Shown here piece after piece: positions 47,705 to 47,941 of a stretch of DNA of 47,941 nt. Below the pieces are notes generated by a model that was not told where the DNA came from, made no database searches, and was given only the letters and a program-made list of their open reading frames with translations. Position numbers and translations under genes: made by a program. The stretch comes from Gammaproteobacteria bacterium (GTDB lineage Bacteria > Pseudomonadota > Gammaproteobacteria > Thiohalospirales > Thiohalospiraceae), in contig JAJRUV010000094.1 in assembly GCA_024277595.1 (NCBI GenBank), forward strand, positions 1 through 47,941. Reading direction: 5' to 3'. The first letter of the stretch is position 1. Every line of letters begins with the position of its first letter.

Positions 47705-47941
47705 GTAAGCGCTCAACGAAGCACAGGGTTGTTCAACAGCTCTTGAGCTGATCCTGGTTGATATTGCCTGGCAACAATGCTTCGATGGCCTCAACCGTTT
47801 CCGCTTTTGGTAATTCAGTGAACAGATAACGCAGATAAGCATACGGTTCCAGTCCGTTGGCCTTGGTGGTCTCAATCAGTGAGTACAGATTAGCACTGGC
47901 TTTCATACCCTTGATCGATGCACTGAACCGCCAGTTTTTCC
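47705..47941 (-). mobile_element. IS66-family element, right-hand part (continues beyond window)
   Basis: The end GTAAGCGCTCAACGAAGC at 47705 has the GTAAGCG start usual for IS66-family terminal repeats. It lies 28 nt past the transposase stop. The 8 bases outside (TTTCAACA, 47697-47704) should be repeated at the far end if this insertion is intact. The tip shares 10 of 13 positions with the inner tip of the small repeat at 12688. Confidence 0.8.
47733..47941 (-). CDS. IS66 family transposase, C-terminal part
   Basis: Sixty-eight codons and a stop are visible, read on the minus strand from the window edge. The sequence KNWRFSASIKGMKASANLYS followed by LIETTKANGLEPYAYLRYLF and EAIEALLPGN is the conserved C-terminus of IS66 TnpC-type transposases. 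The gene is cut by the window edge, so intactness cannot be judged. Confidence 0.9.
   Translation of the reverse strand, partial: KNWRFSASIKGMKASANLYSLIETTKANGLEPYAYLRYLFTELPKAETVEAIEALLPGNINQDQLKSC

Overview
The window reads as a chromosomal stretch of a polar-flagellated gammaproteobacterium. This is inferred from gene content and order only: rpoE-rseABC-mucD, the nadB / sdhE-ygfX neighbourhood, dciA-secA, alaS-lysC-csrA, and a Pseudomonas/Vibrio-type flagellar and chemotaxis block with flhF, fleN, cheZ and a ParA/ParP pair. Gene order resembles Chromatiales-like lineages as much as pseudomonads. A multihaem c-type cytochrome gene and an FNR/Anr-type regulator suit a respiratory, facultatively oxygen-limited life. 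No rRNA, tRNA or CRISPR array was seen.

Layout. 1-320: repeats. 321-4817 (minus): envelope-stress operon rpoE, rseA, rseB, rseC, degP/mucD, then a glutaredoxin-like gene. 4934-6568: nadB. 6537-8683 (minus): an ABC exporter pair fetA-fetB, then sdhE and ygfX. 8712-10349 (minus): glnK-amtB behind a sigma-54 promoter and an NtrC-like site. 10671-12808: dciA and an M23 peptidase, flanked by two copies of a 152-155 bp mobile repeat (a third copy lies at 107-258). 12841-22450: secA, argJ, a Nudix-ThiE fusion, recX, alaS, lysC, csrA. 22681-23918: moaC diverging from moaD-moaE around a perfect palindrome. 24098-26416: fnr, a 161 bp inverted-repeat element, cysQ and nudE.

26874-46402 is one continuous plus-strand motility region: fliL, M, N, O, P, Q, R, flhB, flhA, flhF, fleN, fliA, cheY, cheZ, cheA, cheB, motC, motD, a parA-like gene, a parP-like gene, cheW, a small frameshifted gene and a DUF2802 gene. 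It builds the flagellar switch and export gate, sets pole and number (FlhF/FleN), switches on late genes (FliA), and provides chemotaxis signalling plus its polar positioning. A near-consensus sigma-54 promoter precedes fliL. The end of the window has a tetrahaem cytochrome gene broken by an in-frame TGA and the tail of an IS66-family element.

Main points for a second look: (a) a miniature mobile element whose copy upstream of secA has an exact 8-bp target duplication and IS66-like tips, in a window that also holds an IS66 end; (b) two or three repeats in CheA that resemble the CheY-docking peptide of FliM, in place of a recognisable P2 domain; (c) several single-lesion genes (motC at a G8 tract, a small che-cluster gene, the cytochrome, perhaps fetA), which may be sequencing errors, decay or phase variation; (d) a hairpin covering the rpoE ribosome-binding site; (e) a 21-bp perfect palindrome between moaC and moaDE, and a MoaD that runs past its Gly-Gly end. 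I found no clear new multi-gene system.
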